A stretch of DNA of 64,000 nucleotides from Linnemannia elongata (GCA_036320915.1 JAXBDG010000010.1:124001-188000), one strand, 5' to 3'; positions 12,862-26,827 are shown, counted from the first letter of the stretch. The notes: a model not told the origin generated them from the sequence alone. Numbers and translations are program-made.

Positions 12862-15119
12862 ATGCCTTCCCTCGCAGAGCCAATGACATACTCCAACAGA
12901 AGCTTGGAGAGACTCTTTCGCAGCCCTGTCACTCAGCAAATGATTGGTGAGTAACAACAACCACCACCACAACAAAAACGACATCAACAACATTCTCTTC
13001 TCGTCATATTCAACACCTTCGCCTTCCAACTGCACAGTTATCATCGCTATCCGCTTCGCTCGATTCCCTCCGAATAGCACTCGTCTCCGACAGAATCTGT
13101 TGTTCTAACCAATTTTTTTTGCTCCGCCCACTTCCTCCCCCGCCATCTCCTCCTCATATCCAACAGATCACATTGCCAACTACGCTAGCACAGTCATTGA
13201 GTGCAGTCCTCCTCCACCCTCCCACGATTCTTATCGCCTCCCTTCTCCCCCAAATACACCCGCCAACCGCTCGCGGATGCACAACAACAGCAGCCAGGAG
13301 CCTTCGGCTGTTGTCGTCCCTCCCCTCAACGACTTCATCCGCCTCTTGGTCCTTAACTCCAATGTCCAGTCCTCGACCTTGTTGCCCACACTTGTCTACC
13401 TCGAGCGCCTCAAATACAAGCTCCCCGTTGCTGCCAAGGGTAAGTTTTTTTTTGACATTATAAAAAAAGAGAGGGGGATGCCACTAAAAGAGGAGTTCAT
13501 CTTCTTGACCATTCATTCATTAGTTGGCTTGTGAATGATATATGTGGTCCGGGGGGGTGGGGTGATCTGTGCTTTTCTTTGTTCTCTGCTCCCAGTCCAC
13601 TTTGGTTTTGCTTGTTTGTTTGTCTCATCCTACTCTCTGTCGCCCACCCCTTCCTTCATTCTTTCCTTCCTTCCTTCCTTGCTTCTTCTCATTTTCGTTC
13701 TCTCACTCACACTTTACACTGCAGGAATAGCCCCTTCCCCCTTTTTTTGCATATGATCTTCCTTATCAATTGGTGCGTGTTTGTTGCCTATAAGAAGTTC
13801 TATCACAAACGGCATTTTCAGTTCCCTGCGTTTTTTCTTTCTATTCGTCAACAACAAACAACAACTGCAACAACAATATGAAGATGGCTGCGGTGGTGAT
13901 AAGTGGATGATGCGTATGAGCGATATGGTGAGCGCTATTGTGCCCGATTTCCCCCCCGATCGAAGTGAGAGCCCTGTTTTCCCATTCTTTGTTCCTCCCA
14001 CACAGATATTACACAGAAGAAGGGCCACGATCCTTTTCGACAAAGAGACCGGAGTCGAGAGCCTTGTTGCCTTTTATCTGTTCCAACCCGCTCCTGCCCC
14101 TGTCCTTTAGTTTTAAACTCTCGCGAATGCGATCATCGTTCCGTCAATCGTTGCCATCCCTTCCCACTTTGTTACCGTTCTCAACGCAAAAGAGATTCAT
14201 TCACTAACGGTTTTTTTTGTTCCTTGCTATCTATCCGTCTTAACAATACTCAGGCATGCACTGCACTTGCCATCGTGTCTTCTTGGCCACGCTCATCGTT
14301 GCAGCAAAGTACTTGAACGACCAATCGCCCAAGAACAAGCATTGGTCCGCTCACTCGTCCGTCTTCTCCGTCGGCGAGGTCAACCTCATGGAGAAACAGC
14401 TTCTCTCCCTCCTCGACTTTGACCTCCGCATCACCGAGGCCGATCTCGCCTCTTCCCTCCAGGAGTTCATGCGCCTCCAGCAGCAGACTTCTTCCTCTAC
14501 TCATACCTCGACCGCCCCCTCGGAGGCATCCAGCCGGTATGCCTCTCCCGTGCCCGTCCCCAAGCCCGTCACCGCCCCCTCGCCCACCAGCAGCTACATC
14601 CCTCAGTCCATCCCCCTCAACCAGCCCAGCTCCAACAAGCGCGGGTCCACCAGCCGACAGGGCGGCGCCGAGATACAGATGGAGTTGCCCCCTCAGGAGC
14701 ACTTCAAGCGTCGCACTTCTCTGCCCAACCAGCCCTGCCTCGAGGAAGGCGAGGTTATGCCAGTCTACAAGGGTCCCATGCGCAACAACCAGAATCAGTA
14801 TCCTTCTCCCGATGGTGCCACCGATGGCCTCGCTCCTGCTCATCGCAACGACGACATGACCACTTCCTCCTCGCATACCTACAACGGTACTGATGCCTAT
14901 GCCACTGCACAAAAGGCCTGGATGACCTCTGCCGGCGGTCCCATGTATAACTCTGCGCCCAACCCCCGCTTGTCGCATATGCCTCCAGCACCAATGCACC
15001 CCCACCACCCTCATCACCTTCCTCACGGCTATGCCCACCACCAGGAGACAGGTGAATTGGAGGACAACAGCCAGCCCTCGTCTGGCCGCAACTATGGATC
15101 CAGCCGCGCCATGTGCTAA
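12862..15119 (+). CDS. PHO80/PCL-type cyclin
   Basis: Three-exon model: 12862-12946, 13167-13439, 14254-15119, giving 407 residues with frame kept across both joins (donors GTGAGT and GTAAGT, acceptors CAG). After a short N-terminus, residues about 28-165 read as a Pho80/PCL cyclin box: DHIANYASTVIE, then VPPLNDFIRLLV, LPTLVYLERLKYKLP, CHRVFLATLIVAAKYLND and VNLMEKQLLSLLDFDLRI. The remainder is Pro/Ser/His-rich and looks disordered. Family members bind Pho85-type kinases and steer them to targets in the cell cycle, phosphate or polarity pathways. The spacing and the KYLND-type helix resemble the PCL1/2 group more than Pho80 itself, but that is inference. Intron 2 is unusually long (814 bases) and splits the box. 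A 375-codon frame on the opposite strand of exon 3 is a codon-bias shadow. Confidence 0.9.
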
Positions 15120-15375
15120 GATGACTCCTTGACACCATTCTCTTGTTCTTTTTGATCTCTTCGTATTTGTACATTGTTCTCTTACTTTTATTTCCTCTTT
15201 TGCTATTACTATTCCCGCGGAGAACCATGGTTCCCCAATCAACTCAAAAAACGAAAACACCCTCACTACCTGTATTTTTAGACACCTAACAAAAAAAAAA
15301 GCAAAAAACTTGGTCTCCCTCCTCTTACTCTTGTACAACATCCTTAGACTTGGAAAAAACCCAAAAAAAAACGAC

Positions 15376-15381
15376 AATAAA
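15376..15381 (+). terminator. AATAAA polyadenylation signal after the cyclin
   Basis: AATAAA lies 257 bases after the cyclin stop, in an A-rich stretch, at a plausible distance for 3' end formation. Confidence 0.4.
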
Positions 15382-16020
15382 GACTTTTCTCAATCAAATA
15401 AAAAACCTAGGGTGTTTGAACTGTACTGCAATGGTAACGATTGAATAGATCCTTTATCGTTCATAAAAGAAAATAAAAATGTCTCGGTTCTTGCATGATG
15501 GATTAGGCAATCTTGGCAACAAATGAGGACCTGATATCCAACTGGCTGAGCTGAGCTTAGCTGAGCTGGCATACTTGAGTTGGGCCTTTTGAACTGGGCG
15601 TTGGATGTGAGCTTGGGACGGGGACTGGTGGATGAAGGAATATTGATATGCGAGGCGGACGCTGCAGCGGTGCTCTAGTTTTTCCTTGTGAAAAAGTGCG
15701 AAAGAATGAGAGACCCTTCAGGGATAAACAAGTGGGTTGAGACCCCATGTGGGTTGGGAAATAACTGGGATATGCGTGGGTAAGATGGGTGGGTTGGTCA
15801 GTTGGCTAGAGGAAGGCTGAGGTTCGACGAATCATGAGAATTTGCTCAATCAGTGTTGCCACCAACTTTTAGAAAAAAAAAGCTGACGTCACCTCATCCA
15901 GTTCAGGGTGGTCTTCAGGTAGGATGTGTGAACTCTTCAGTGCCAACATTTAAGACAGACGCCTCCATCAGGATCCCTCGCCCAACGTTCGGACACAACG
16001 GACCTCTTACGAAACACACA
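15382..16020. other. Intergenic region before NAA38
   Basis: No gene seen. A short run of AGCTG-type repeats lies near 15545-15570. The open frame of the next gene extends upstream in frame to 15853, but that extension resembles no NAA38 homologue and is more likely leader sequence. Confidence 0.5.
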
Positions 16021-16621
16021 ATGGAACCCAAGGAGGATAAACCGTCAGTCGCTCAACTGCGATCGCTACTGAATCGGACAACGCGGATCAAGATTAGTGA
16101 TGGACGACTGTTTATCGGCCAGTTTATGTGTATCGACCACTCCAAGAACATTATCCTCTCGGCAGCATACGAATACCGAACAACAGCAAAGACCAACAAC
16201 AACAACAGCAACACCCCAGATTGTATCGACTCAGAATCTGATATCGGGAGCAGTAATACATCCGGAACAGGCGAAGATATCCCATTGAAGACGCTGTCTA
16301 TAAACGCTCAGCAGGATACAGTCTCGACCCCTGGACAAAGTCGAAAGAAGGAGGAAGAAGGCAAGTCATTTGCAACTCTGTTATTGCTTCGATTTTTAAG
16401 ATAACCTTGGTTCTTTCTTCATATCTCGTCTTCTGACGAGGAATTAACACCCTTTACATTGAACTGACGCGAATGGTTTAGCAAAGAGATTTGTTGGGCT
16501 GGTCATGATCCCTGGACACCACATTGTGAAGGCAGAGATGGACTGCAGTCATTTACGAGGGGCTGATTCAAGGATAAAAGCCCCAACAAAGACGTACGGA
16601 CTCGACTACCTGCGAGGATAG
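16021..16621 (+). CDS. NAA38: NatC auxiliary subunit NAA38 (LSMD1/Mak31-like Sm fold)
   Basis: Two exons, 16021-16360 and 16482-16621, give 159 residues. The N-terminal half has the Sm1-type signature (LRSLLNRTTRIKISDGRLFIGQFMCID, seen from about residue 9) and DHSKNIILSAAYEY; exon 2 supplies the Sm2-like strand RFVGLVMIPGHHIVKAE. This arrangement is typical of NAA38/LSMD1, the small Sm-like subunit of the NatC N-terminal acetyltransferase that works with NAA30 and NAA35 on the ribosome. A fungal low-complexity insert (Asn and Ser/Thr-rich) sits between the two Sm motifs. The start at 16021 was chosen because the family begins just before the Sm1 strand. The intron starts with GC (AAG|GCAAGT) and ends TTTAG; the join restores the frame exactly. 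The gene is convergent with mS35. Confidence 0.88.
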
Positions 16622-16889
16622 GCAGGCAAGAACAACTACACAGCATCTCTAGATATTACATCCTCACCAACCTGTAACATTTCCCACCAACACATTGTAC
16701 AATAACACACACACGTTCAACCACTAAACGCGAAGTTTGGGACAAGCAAAGGACAAAAAATGACAAAAAGTATGAATAGTTCTATTGTTTAAAAAGATGT
16801 GAATCGGATACAGATAAAAGTGAAAAACGATGAAAGTGAGGTAAAGAAGGAGAAGAACAATGCTCAATGCAACAATAAAGACAGCAGTT

Positions 16890-17913
16890 TTATGCGGTCT
16901 TGTTGGCGACGGGACGGTTCCACTCCTTGGGGAAACGGACCTTGGGCTTAATGCTCTTAGCAGCATGGCGCAAGTCGAGGGGTACATCGCTCACAGACTC
17001 AGGCTCCTTCTTGGCCTCGTTGATCAGCTTGTCAAGGGTATCGGACAACCACTTGAAGTTTTGGGAGCGATCCTGGAACTTTTCGCAGCTCATCTTGATC
17101 TCATTGTTGACGGGGTTGTAGCGGGATCCAACCAGGAGCAAGAATTTATGCAACTCGGCGTTGGTGAGGGGTAATGATTTGGTATCAACCGTCATGACCA
17201 CCTTGGGTCCTGCTGGGTGGTTCGACTCTCCGAGATATGTCGTCGTGCGGAAGCGGAGGATCTGGGTGTTGGTAGGTGCTTGGAATGGCTTCACAAATGC
17301 TGCACACGCCACAAAAGAGTGAAAACGGTGTCATATTAGTCACTTGGTTCTGGTTTATGTCTATTTGGTCCATGGTGCGCGCTGTGGTTGCACAAGCTCC
17401 TGAAATGATGAAAGTTTGATTCCTGTGCCTTGTTGCTGCAGCTGCTATCTTACCCTTCAACTTGGGGAGCTCATACTTGGTGATGCGGAGGTACTTTCTG
17501 ACCTCACGCTGAGCCTCCATCCTGTCGTAACCAATCTATTCATATAGCAAATGTCGTTCCACGATGATGAACAAGAATAAAAAGACAGTTTTCCTGTCAG
17601 CATGCGCTCCAAACGTCTTTGAAAGGCGAACCTCCTTCTGTTAATATCCAACAGGAAAACAAAGAGCATGTGTTTCTTCCCGAAGCAGGAGAGCAGAGAA
17701 GTAAAGTACCGTAGAAGAGTCGTCGAACTGAAAGTCCTCGAGGTTGGTGATATCCATCATATCCCTGGAGTTTCCGCTGCTTCGAATAGCACCAAAGGCC
17801 TTGGAACGAGCTCTGTCGTTCGAGACTGCCGAGGCTGACAAGGCACGAACGGCAGTCTGCTTTTGGGCCGAGACGGCCATGCTGAAAGGTGTCCTTGAGA
17901 TTGAGCGCAACAT
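16890..17913 (-). CDS. RSM24: Mitochondrial small-subunit ribosomal protein mS35 (Rsm24)
   Basis: Three exons on the minus strand (17913-17710, 17535-17454, 17299-16890) encode 231 residues. The first 30-40 residues are Ser/Arg/Ala-rich with almost no acidic residues, a typical mitochondrial presequence. Exon 2 carries IGYDRMEAQREVRKYLRIT and exon 3 the family core with FRTTTYLGESNHPAGPKVV (about residues 105-125) and LTNAELHKFLLLVGSRYNP. These match the MRP-S28/mS35 family, a component of the mitoribosome small subunit. Length is normal for fungal Rsm24 proteins shorn of long extensions. Donor and acceptor sites are canonical GT-AG. The gene is divergent from the aldolase (about 1.25 kb between starts) and convergent with NAA38. 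Confidence 0.9.
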
Positions 17914-19166
17914 GGCTTATTATTATTGTGTTGGTGATTCTTTTCGGGGTTGGAGTTGATTTTCCGTCTTGTCCGTGTTACTCGTTGTTGTTGCTGGAAG
18001 TAGTCTCCTGTAGCAGAATCGATTCGTGTTGTGAAGCGAGAGATTTTAAATGCCTGTCTGTGGGTTGATGCAGTTGCCTAGTTTATTAGCTCTGGTCCTA
18101 CTCTTGCCTTCGGACGGTGGGTGAGTGGGTACAAAAAGACAGGCACATACGGGAGGCATGGCGGGTGGCTTGGACAAGAGTGAGTTCATTTATTTTGATC
18201 CTCGATCTGTTAAGGGCTACTCCATATCTTGCGATCAGATCGTGTCTTATTGCCTCAAGAACGAAATGACAGTTGTGGGTTGAGGGCAACATATGGACGC
18301 ATGTCTTCACGCATATCCTGTGGTTGTTACCAATTAGCATGTTGACCAACCATTGGCTAAATCTGCCTTACAGCCATCGAATAGACGTACAAGAGAATCA
18401 GGATCAGACAAGACCAAAGAAAGATTGAAGGCCCAAAAAGGTGTGTAAGTGTGTGACTCTCGGCGAGGGTGCTAAAGAAGTAGGGTGTGTCGCACATGGA
18501 CAGAGCAAATGGCCCTGCTTGGAGTTGTCTCGGTTTTTCTCTCTGAATACTTCTGAGCAGCTATCTCATTTTCCTTTTTGTCCACTGCCGAATTTCTGGG
18601 ACTGAAAACTAAGCCAGTAATGATGAGATACGAGTCGCTATGTTTTGTTTCTCCTGGCCCGTTTCCTTCGATCCTACGTTTCTTTTTGTAATTACTCTTA
18701 GAACAAGTGCGCGATGGTGGTGACCTACATTCCCTTTCTAGAGCTGTGGAAGAGGCCAAAAGGAGGCTATGAGACGTCGATGCTCCCTCCCCTCTGGATT
18801 TGAGCTGCAATCTGCAATCGTGCGTATCTTTCTCATTAGATAGTGGCGGATCATGAATTCACCAATGGGCCATCGAATCATGACCAGTGCTCTCGCAGGC
18901 CAGGTCGTTCTCTTCTCATATCTCACTGTCTCTCTTTTACACAGTCGGATATCAATCTCTTGTCCTTGTCTTGTGCTATCAGGCTCGTGTGTTGTGACTT
19001 GACACCGTCCAACATTTTTTTCATTCATAAAAGAGATCCTCTTTCCTTTCGGTCTCCCTCCTTCTTCTTATCTCCTTCATCTACATCCTTCTTCTCCCAC
19101 AAGAACAACCACCACCACCACTCCCTTTTCCTCTTCCTCCCAACCAACCAAACCACGCTTACAGTC
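17914..19166. other. Divergent promoter region, mS35 / aldolase
   Basis: The 1.25 kb between the two divergently transcribed starts has no supported gene. The last 130 bases before the aldolase ATG are CT/CA-rich (TCTTCTCC and CACCACCACC runs), typical of a strongly expressed fungal leader. Confidence 0.5.
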
Positions 19167-20951
19167 ATGGGTCTTCTCGATATCGTCCCCGCTGGTGTCA
19201 TCACTGGTGACAACCTCCGCAAGCTCTACGCCTATGCCTCCAAGCACGCCTTTGCCATCCCTGCCATCAACTGCACTTCCTCTTCCACCATCAACGCCGC
19301 CCTTGGTAACTATCTTATTTCTTTGTTGATCATCATCACCATTATGGAGAGGCGCGCGTTTCATTACTTGTCATTTGATCGATCAACCCTACAAGGACTC
19401 ACACGCATCTCTCCTTATCATCCAAATCAAATTCAAATAGAGGCTGCCCGTGACAACAAGTCGCCCATCATCATTCAGTTTTCCAACGGTGGAGCTGCTT
19501 TCTACGCCGGAAAGGGTATCTCCAACAAGGGCGAGGCAGCCTCGATCCTCGGTGCTGTCGCTGGTGCCCACCACGTCCGTCAAGTTGCCAAGTCCTATGG
19601 CATCCCCGTCGTTCTGCACTCGGATCACTGCGCCAAGAAGCTTCTCCCCTGGTTCGACGGCATGTTGGCGGCCGATGAGGAGTACTTTGCCAAGCACGGC
19701 GAGCCCCTCTTCTCCTCTCACATGCTCGATCTCTCCGAGGACTCCAAGGAGGAGAACATCGAGATCTGCGTCAAGTACCTTGAGCGCATGGCCAAGATCA
19801 ACTGCCATCTCGAGATGGAGATCGGTATTACTGGAGGCGAGGAGGACGGTGTCGATAACTCTGAGGTCGACAACGCTTCGCTCTACACCCAGCCCCAGGA
19901 TATTCTCGATATCTACAACGCCTTTTCCAAGATCACCGATCTCTTCTCGATTGCCGCCGCTTTCGGTAATGTCCACGGTGTCTATGCCCCTGGTAACGTC
20001 AAGCTCCACCCCGAGCTTCTCGGCAAGCATCAGGAGTTTGTCAAGAAGCAACTCGGTCTCGAGTCTGACAAGCCCGTTTGGTTCGTTTTCCACGGAGGCT
20101 CTGGCTCAACCGAGCAGGACATTGCTACTGCTGTCAACTTTGGTGTGGTCAAGATGAACGTTGATACTGGTACGTTTCAGGATCCCTCAGATATTTGTTT
20201 TTTCTATGGTTATTATTGTTTTCTGTTTATGAGACTTTCTTTTGAAGGAAGATCGTTGTTCGATTCAATTGTGTGTCCGCGTATCGGACGAGTCCAATCC
20301 CCATTTTTTATTACCGCGATTGTCTCAATATCTACCCTTTGTCAGAGATAAGAAAAAAAAATGGACGCGATACGCCAATCTTATCGTCATCACCCTATAC
20401 GCGTCAAAGGCTCACAAAAAAGAAACGCTAAAGAAAAAGACATTAACCGTCCTTTATCTCTCTTCTCCACACCCCTGATCCCTCTTATAGATACTCAGTG
20501 GGCTTACTGGGCCGGTATCCGCAACTTCTACGAGGCCAAGAAGGTAAATTGTGAACCTCCACTCTCCTTTGTTTATTTTCCGAACTAGTCGCTTTTTTTC
20601 TTGGGTCGTGATCTCTTTTTGGATTTGTTACGCCCTGTGCTCTTTGATAACGTGAACACATGTACATACGATGCAGCTCATCGTCACAGCAAATACCTAT
20701 CCATGTCCTCATCCACCCCTTCTTTGTATGCATGATGATTCGAAGCTTTCTTTCCTAACCCATCCCATCTTTTCGTCTCTTTCCAAAACAAATAGGGATA
20801 CCTCCAGGGACAGGTCGGAAACCCCGATGGTGCCAACAAGCCCAACAAGAAGTTCTACGACCCCCGTGTCTGGGTTCGCGAGGCCGAGAAGACCATGGTC
20901 GTCCGTGTCCAGCAAGCTTGCAAGGATCTCGGCAATGTCAACGTTCTGTAA
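19167..20951 (+). CDS. FBA1: Fructose-bisphosphate aldolase, class II
   Basis: Four exons (19167-19305, 19441-20169, 20491-20543, 20796-20951) give 358 residues, the usual size for fungal class IIA aldolase. It splits fructose 1,6-bisphosphate into glyceraldehyde 3-phosphate and dihydroxyacetone phosphate in the cytosol. Visible landmarks: IPAINCTSSSTINAAL near the start, HSDHCAKKLLPW with the zinc-binding histidine, LEMEIGITGGEEDGVDN (conserved acidic/Gly loop), FGNVHGVYAPGNVKL with a second metal histidine, VFHGGSGS (third metal histidine and phosphate loop) and VVKMNVDTDTQWAYW. Codon third positions are strongly C-rich, as expected for high expression. The long frame on the opposite strand here is a shadow of that bias. 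All introns are GT-AG and keep frame. Confidence 0.97.
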
Positions 20952-23221
<2,270 letters not shown>

Positions 23222-24847
23222 ATGGCTCAAGGTACGCTTCTTCTCTTCTTTTTACTCCCTTTTCTGCGCTGCTTTCAATCCTTCGCTGCGCTTCTTCTAG
23301 ATCACAACAGCTAATCCCCCCGTTATTCTACGTATTATCCTCCTATTTCATTCAATTCTTTGACACAGTCCTCCACCTCGAACAGTTCCGCCTCAGTCAG
23401 GAAGCTGCCAAGTGCTTTGATGACGATCTCGACTTTTGCCCGAGTCTGACCGCCAAAGAGGTACATAGCACCCTTCGTTTTTCTTTCCTTCCCGTTCTCT
23501 TTTCTCCTTCTCCCTCGCTTTCTCTCATTCCATCCTACATGGTCTATTTCAATTGCCCTTCTCTGAGACACCGTGGGTCTCAGACGCGCGTCAAGCACTG
23601 TACCGACGCAAAGCAAGGCTTTCTTTCCCGTATTATCATCGTGCGCAGACAAACGAACAGACAATCCATTCTTTTCATTCTTCACAGCGATGCCCTGTCG
23701 ACATTCACATATCCTTACACCTCGATACGACAACGCAAGACCATGCACATGCACGCTTGGGTCTCTCTTTTCTCCTCTCTTCTCTCTCTGTCTCTCTGTT
23801 TGTCTCTGAAATTGGGTTGGGAAATGATGCTGTTTGTTTAAGAAGTGGTTGGGGTTCAACGAGATTCAGGACAAGAGTGTCAACAAACAAACAAACAAAC
23901 GGGCAAGCTAAACCAACAAAACCAACCAAACCAACCAACAAGCTGTCAGGACATCGACACCAGACAGGTCCAAGAGGCGAACGAGAGACGGTAAAAAAAA
24001 AAAAAAAAAAAAAAAAAAATAGTGCCACGCGGAAGAGTCAGCCCACGTTTGACTTGTAGTCAGGGGCAGTGGCAGGGCACACTCATACATGAGGTGGATG
24101 CATTTGGTGGGAGATGATGTCAAATCGAACCCTCTCTCTTCTTTTTTCCCTCAGTGTGGTTTTACCATTGCAATTGCCTTTTGGCGCGTTTCCATTCATA
24201 CCAAAATATCACTAGTTAATTACACATGCATTTCAATCATTCAACTCGTATCTAACCCTTTCCCACCATTGACGTGCAAATAGCTCTCTGAGATCATTCT
24301 CGCTTCGATTCTCGCTCAAAAGGAGAACCAGGCCAAGCAGCAGCAGCGGGGCGGCTCCTCGCCCGTGTCGCCAACCACACCCGCAGCCACCACCAACCCT
24401 GCCTCGCGTGCCATCACCATTGTCGACCCTAACAGCCGTGCGCCTCTTTACATCGCCCCCAAGACCCCTGCTGCCATTGGCAATAACAACGGTCGCCAGG
24501 GAGGCCGCTACTCCGGCTCGACCACGCCTGCCACAGCTGGACTGATGGGCCCCTCGGACTCGTACTTTAACTTTATGCCTTCGATGGGCCGACAGCAGCA
24601 ACAGCAGCAGCAGATCTACAACAACATGTACGGATCGCATGCCTATGCCTTCTCGGGCCAGCACCAGCAACAGCAGCAGCACCATCAGCAAGCGTACCCG
24701 TTGGGCATGACCAGCCCCACGATGTCGTCGTATTCTCCTCCTCGCATGGCTTCCAGGATCCCCATTGTCAACCCTGACAATGGCTCTATTGTCTCCCTTC
24801 CCGAGACTCCCTCCTGGAACCAGCACCACTTTGTCGCTGTGCGATAA
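23222..24847 (+). CDS. Gln-rich protein of unknown function
   Basis: Three-exon model: a 10-base first coding exon 23222-23231 (MAQ plus one base), 23369-23460, and 24284-24847, giving 221 residues. The joins keep frame and produce MAQVLHLEQFRLSQEAAKCFDDDLDF, then CPSLTAKELSEIILASILAQKE, which reads as one or two amphipathic helices and is the only ordered-looking part (residues 1-52). The rest is Gln, Pro, Ser and Tyr-rich with polyQ at about residues 140-170. I recognise no family. Intron 2 is long (823 bases) and contains an A27 run, so an extra exon inside it is possible. The tiny first exon just behind a CT-rich leader is unusual but has a good ATG context (ACCATGG) and donor GTACGC. Confidence 0.65.
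23993..24019. repeat. Poly-A run (A27) in an intron
   Basis: A27 homopolymer within intron 2 of the Gln-rich gene. There is no target-site duplication or element visible beside it. Confidence 0.9.
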
Positions 24848-25695
24848 ATATCATTGCTGGAGCTCATTATTCACTTTCTTTTGTTTTCTTCCGCATCCAT
24901 TTGTAAACATATCCCACTACCACAGTCCCACTTGCAAACAACACTCCACATTCTACATAATTACCTTTCTTTTTCTTTCTTGTTTATCCATTGTTACATA
25001 GTACACACTCCTACACTCACCCTCCTCTTTCATTGATACATTATGTCTCCTGTGTCTCTGCTCATGACCCAACCTTCTCTTTCATTTTCTTTCTTCCTTT
25101 CTTTCTTTCTTTCTTTCTTTCTTTATCTTTTTTTTCTTTCTGTAGTACCTACACCACCCCTCTTGTTAAATATTCATATAGCTATACCCTCCTTCTCTCA
25201 CCCAAAAAGAATTGTTCATTATTTTGTAACTAAACACCTATAAAAGCAAAACTACACACCTCTACAAACAACTTAAAGATGCCATATGCGCATGTCTATT
25301 AACGAACGTCTTTGCCATGTGGGTGTTGTTCTTTCTCCCCCGCCCGTTCATTCTCGTCCATTCCAGGCCGTTCCCCGTCAGTTTATTAGTAAGAAAGGTA
25401 GTAAGACCCAATCGATGACAATTGGCGAAGCCATATTGCTAGACTGAATTAGTGGCTTTCTTGTTCTGCAGCTGAGAAATCACATCGATTCTACTTCTCT
25501 GCGCTGCTCGAAATCACTCCTTCCTTCTTTTTCTCTTTTCCTACTCATCAGCTACAAAAACCAACAACACCCCAACAAAGGACATTCATACTCAACCACG
25601 CCAAAAATAAGCACTCTCACAGAACAAGACAGGAATAACACAACTCAACCCACGGCACAGTCTACACTCTTTCTCACTAAATCACAGAAAACAAA
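24848..25695. other. Intergenic region before the redoxin gene
   Basis: No gene seen. A TTTC tetranucleotide run sits near 25093-25125, and A/C-rich leader sequence occupies the last 150 bases. Confidence 0.5.
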
Positions 25696-26796
25696 ATGTC
25701 CGTTGGAACAGTTGTCCCATTCATCAACGACTTTTTGGTCATCAAAGGAGATCCCGCCATCACCATTGGCGCACCCGTCCCCGAAGGACGCACCAAAGTC
25801 GTCGTCCTTGAATTCTGGGCCACGTATGTTTCAACTGAACCCAGCTGCTCTCTTTCTTGCTTGGATAGCGTTGCTTTGATGGCATTTTTTCTCACATAGC
25901 TTCCTCGTCTTCTCTTTATATTGCGAAATAGTTGGTGTGGACCATGTCTTCAGAGGTAACAACCGGGAACACATACACGCAACAGGATCTACGTACTTAA
26001 TACCCAGTGCGAAAGAGAATTGTTTGTGCCTGACCGCGATTCTTTTTTCTCTTTTGCACCGGTTAGCATCCCTCACCTCTCGGAGCTGCAGCGCAAGTTC
26101 AAAGATGTGGACGTGACCATTGTCGGCGCCACCAATGAGCAGGATGAAAGTGTAAGCACACTTATTACACTGCAGTGGCGATTGCGAAAATGGCGAGGGA
26201 AACACGATTGAAACGGACAGAAAGGAACTCACTCGAACGCGCTCTTGCTTGTCATTGATATAGAAAATTCGCGACTTTGTTAAGGAAAAGGACATGGACT
26301 ACACAGTTGTTATCGACAAGGCCCAGACGCTCAATGCCAGTACGTACCATCGTCGATGCTTCATCTGGATTATATGTGTTTCTTGAAAATAGGAATTAAT
26401 GGACCATGGATAAGCGCGACCCTTGTCTAACATTGAATCGAACTTTCATATTCCATTCAAATGGTAGAGGTATTTAAGCCAAGCGGTGCGCGCGGGATCC
26501 CATTTGCGGCAGTGATTGTGAACAACAAGATTGAGTTCTCAGGACATCCCATGGACCCCCAGTTTGAAAAGACATTGAACGAGGCAGCAGCCAAGGCAGC
26601 ATCGACTCGCAAGGAACCTGTTGCATTGCCCTTGATCACACAAACGTATGAAGAGTTGATGCAGATGCGTCCCAAGGAGTTGCGACAGATTTTGGATGAC
26701 CGCGGTATCCGCTCTGTCGGTTGCTCAGAGAAGGGCGACTTTGCCAAGCTGATCCTCGACACCTGCGTCAAGACCCAATACTACAAGCAAGAATAG
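25696..26796 (+). CDS. Thioredoxin-fold redoxin with C-terminal MANF/SAP-like helical domain
   Basis: Five exons (25696-25823, 25932-25955, 26067-26151, 26264-26339, 26468-26796) encode 213 residues. Residues 1-155 are a TlpA/AhpC-TSA type thioredoxin fold: VVVLEFWAT, then WCGPC (both redox cysteines present), LQSIPHLSELQRKF, VTIVGATNEQDES, and GIPFAAVIVNN with the cis-proline. No signal peptide is apparent, so a cytosolic thiol oxidoreductase is likely. From about residue 170, TYEELMQMRPKELRQILDDRG followed by GCSEKGDFAKLILDTC resembles the C-terminal SAP-like domain of MANF/ARMET proteins. The active site is encoded by a separate 24-base exon. The same C-terminal domain recurs as a free-standing gene 182 bases downstream. 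Confidence 0.88.
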
Positions 26797-26821
26797 GCGT
26801 TTGACCCGTAATTCTCTTTTA

Positions 26822-26827
26822 AATAAA
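26822..26827 (+). terminator. AATAAA polyadenylation signal
   Basis: AATAAA lies 26 bases after the redoxin stop, followed by T-rich sequence. It suggests that the transcript ends before the small downstream gene begins. Confidence 0.5.

Noticed and set aside
12205..12954. 249-codon frame overlapping the cyclin start
   Set aside because: Ser/Phe/Pro-rich translation of a CT-rich leader; the cyclin frame beginning at 12862 explains the region.
14250..15377. 375-codon minus-strand frame
   Set aside because: Antisense shadow of the C-biased cyclin exon 3; composition is Gly/Val/Arg-rich without domains.
15853..16020. N-terminal extension of NAA38 to an upstream ATG
   Set aside because: The extra 56 residues have no counterpart in the family and the downstream ATG places the Sm fold at its usual distance.
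19389..20093. 234-codon minus-strand frame
   Set aside because: Antisense shadow of the aldolase exon.
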